From: Georgenia sp. EYE_87
GTDB lineage: Bacteria; Actinomycetota; Actinomycetes; Actinomycetales; Actinomycetaceae
NCBI RefSeq assembly: GCF_023148685.1
Contig: NZ_JAHXNL010000011.1
Coordinates: forward strand, 1-64,000
Direction of reading: 5' to 3'
Length of the DNA: 64,000 nucleotides
Below, in pieces: positions 62,368 to 64,000 of this stretch. A program made the translations under genes and the position numbers. The first letter of the stretch is position 1. Every line of letters begins with the position of its first letter. The notes beneath the pieces are model-generated. The model was not told the DNA's origin and made no database searches. It was given only the letters and a program-made list of their open reading frames with translations.

Positions 62368-63747
62368 TCAGCTGGCCGGCCAGGCGGCCTCGATCTGGTC
62401 GAGCACCGCGGAGGTCTCCGCACCGTTGATCCAGTCGACCATGCCGGTCCAGAAGGCACCGGCGCCGACCTCGGAGGGCATGAGGTCCGAGCCGTCGAAG
62501 CGGGCCACGGCGTCCTCCTGCTGCAGCAGCTCGATGGCCAGCCGCAGCACGTCGGACGAGGCCAGCTCGGGGTCGACGCCCTTGTTCGCCGAGGTCACGC
62601 CGCCGATCTCGACGCGGGTGTTGGCCCACTCCGAGGACGCCATGAACGTCTGGACGGCGTCGATGGCCTCGCTCTCGTTGAACTTGGCGACGAACTCGCC
62701 GGCCACGAGCAGCGGGGTCTCGTCCGCCGTCTCGCCGGGCAGGTAGAACGCGAAGACGTCACCGTCGGGGCCGACCTCGGTGCCCTCGGGCCACTGCGCC
62801 TCGTAGAAGGAGGCCATGCGGTACATGAAGCACTCGCCGTCGAGGATGGGCAGGCCGCCGTCGTTGAACGACGTGGTGGCGATCGAGCGGGAGTCGCCGA
62901 TGCCGCCGTTGACGTAGTCCTCGTTCTTGAGGATGGCGCCGGCCATGTCCACGGCCTCGACGATCTGCGGGTCGTTGAACGGGATCTCGTGGTTGACCCA
63001 CTGGTCGTAGACGTCGCCGCCGCCGGTGCGCAGGACCACGTCCTCGATGAAGTCGGTGGCCGGCCAGCCGGTCGCACCGCCGGACTCGATGCCGGCGCAC
63101 CAGGGCTTGACGGTCTCGGAGCCCTGCTCGTCGGCGATGGTCTGCGTGAGGGTCATCAGCTCGTCCCACGTGGTGGGGACCTCGTAGCCGTTCTCCTCGA
63201 ACGCCGTCGGGGAGTACCAGACGAAGGACTTCACCGACGCCATGAGCGGGGCGGCGTAGAACTCGCCGTCCACGGTGCCGTAGCCCTTCCAGTCCTCGGA
63301 CCAGCCCTCGTCCACGTTGGCGACGACGGACTCCGCCGGGGCCTTGACGTAGCCGTCGCGCACCATGCGCTGGAGCAGGCCAGGCTGCGGGATGATCGCG
63401 AGGTCCGGGGCGTTGCCGCCCTCGGCCTGCACCACGAGCTGCTGCTCGAACTCGCCGGAGCCGTTGTGCACGACCTCGATGCCCGTGCACTCGCTGAACT
63501 CGGCGAAGGAGTCCTGGAGCTGGTCGGCCTCGACCTCGCGGATGGAGGAGAAGATGTCGACGCTCTCCCCCTCGAAGGTGCCGTACTCCTCGAACGCGGA
63601 GCAGTCGGTCTCGCCGGCGGTGCTGTCGCCGCCGCCCCCGCCGCCGCCGCCAAGGTCGTCCGCGCCGCCGCAGGCGGCCAGGGTCAGGGCGAGCGCGGCA
63701 GCGCCAGCCAGGCTCGCCGTCGTCCGGCGTCGGTTCGTCATCGTCAC
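62368..63747 (-). CDS. Sugar ABC transporter substrate-binding lipoprotein
   Basis: 459 residues. Signal peptide with lipobox TLAAC, Gly-rich linker, then an extracellular solute-binding protein family 1 fold: FAEFSECTGIEVVHNGSGEF, YAAPLMASVKSFVWYSP, LLVAGEFVAKF. Binds an unidentified sugar outside the membrane. GTG 63747 has GAGGAG at good distance; ATG 63741 is the alternative. No ATPase gene follows, as usual for actinobacterial importers served by a shared MsiK. Confidence 0.9.
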   Translation of the reverse strand: MTMTNRRRTTASLAGAAALALTLAACGGADDLGGGGGGGGDSTAGETDCSAFEEYGTFEGESVDIFSSIREVEADQLQDSFAEFSECTGIEVVHNGSGEFEQQLVVQAEGGNAPDLAIIPQPGLLQRMVRDGYVKAPAESVVANVDEGWSEDWKGYGTVDGEFYAAPLMASVKSFVWYSPTAFEENGYEVPTTWDELMTLTQTIADEQGSETVKPWCAGIESGGATGWPATDFIEDVVLRTGGGDVYDQWVNHEIPFNDPQIVEAVDMAGAILKNEDYVNGGIGDSRSIATTSFNDGGLPILDGECFMYRMASFYEAQWPEGTEVGPDGDVFAFYLPGETADETPLLVAGEFVAKFNESEAIDAVQTFMASSEWANTRVEIGGVTSANKGVDPELASSDVLRLAIELLQQEDAVARFDGSDLMPSEVGAGAFWTGMVDWINGAETSAVLDQIEAAWPAS

Positions 63748-63860
63748 TGAAGTACTCCTCGTCACCTCATCGTCACGAGCGCAAGAGCGCTCCCAGGGCC
63801 AACTCAAGCCGTCCGGACCGTGAGATTCAACATATCCGGGGTCACAGGCGGTAACGATCT

Positions 63861-63883
63861 TGCAACGTTTGCACCCCGTTGCA
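63861..63883. promoter_or_regulatory. LacI-type operator candidate upstream of the sugar operon
   Basis: TGCAA-CGT-TTGCA (63861-63873) is a perfect inverted repeat of LacI-family form, and TGCAACG (63861) is repeated inverted as CGTTGCA (63877-63883). It sits about 115 bp upstream of the binding-protein gene. The final 117 bases of the window contain nothing else I can support. Confidence 0.5.
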
Positions 63884-64000
63884 GCAGCGTGACCTCCGAC
63901 CGAGCACCACGCCGCCACGATCGGCCACGGCCCCACCCCGAGCGAGCTCGCCAGGCCGAGGCCCCGGGCGACTCCTTTGACACGCGGCAGATCAGGTGCC

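Overview
The window is high-GC (roughly 70-75%), densely packed actinobacterial chromosome. GTG starts are common, and start and stop codons overlap (ATGA, GTGA) through most operons. An F420-type luciferase-like enzyme, MarR, PadR and GntR regulators, a DUF222/HNH nuclease tail, no encoded CCA on the tRNAs and sugar ABC importers without their own ATPase all fit a Micrococcales-type organism (Georgenia/Cellulomonas-like). That placement is inference from gene content, not a sequence match.

Layout. 0-11.6 kb holds the end of a DUF222/HNH protein, a frameshifted beta-CASP metallo-hydrolase, tRNA-Ser(CGA), a protoglobin, a sarcosine-oxidase-like flavoenzyme, a sirtuin, a P450, acylphosphatase, tadA, upp, a TRIC-type channel, metZ behind a SAM-I riboswitch and an alpha/beta hydrolase. 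11.7-14.6 kb holds a MarR-DHA2 exporter operon and a DinB-fold protein. 14.6-36.6 kb is a nitrate-respiration block: molybdenum-cofactor genes (moeZ, moeA, moaC, mobA, mogA), narK and narGHJI, then (after a maleylacetate reductase-like gene and a PadR pair) a five-gene molybdate operon (HTH-TOBE protein, luciferase-like oxidoreductase, modA, modB, modC) and a solitary cytochrome oxidase subunit I. 36.7-40.2 kb contains DUF488, OsmC and a 625-residue fusion of DUF429 (RNase H-like fold) with a RelA/SpoT-type alarmone synthetase domain. 40.3-44.6 kb is the methylcitrate operon (gntR-prpD-prpB-prpC). 44.7-49.7 kb has membrane proteins, an MgtE-like transporter with a flavodoxin, and xylB. 49.9-53.9 kb has a probably leaderless MarR gene, an orphan NMT1-type binding lipoprotein and an SNF2 helicase. 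54.3-56.1 kb has three tRNA genes and a frameshifted DUF4240 gene. 56.4-64 kb has a quinone oxidoreductase, a rhodanese behind a CsoR/CstR-like operator, a hydrolase, an AlkZ-like winged-helix protein and a sugar ABC operon.

How genes work together. Molybdate uptake (Mod), cofactor assembly (Moe/Moa/Mob/Mog), nitrate import (NarK) and NarGHI form one supply chain to the molybdoenzyme NarG. The prp operon oxidises propionyl-CoA to pyruvate and succinate under GntR control, with two visible operators.

The most unusual object is the DUF429-RelA/SpoT fusion at 38325-40202. It resembles in plan the known mycobacterial RNase HII-alarmone synthetase fusion, but uses a different nuclease-like module and carries Ser where synthetases normally have a conserved Glu. 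Two otherwise normal genes (MBL at 274-1658, DUF4240 at 55349-55878) are each broken by one missing base, so assembly error must be excluded before they are called pseudogenes.
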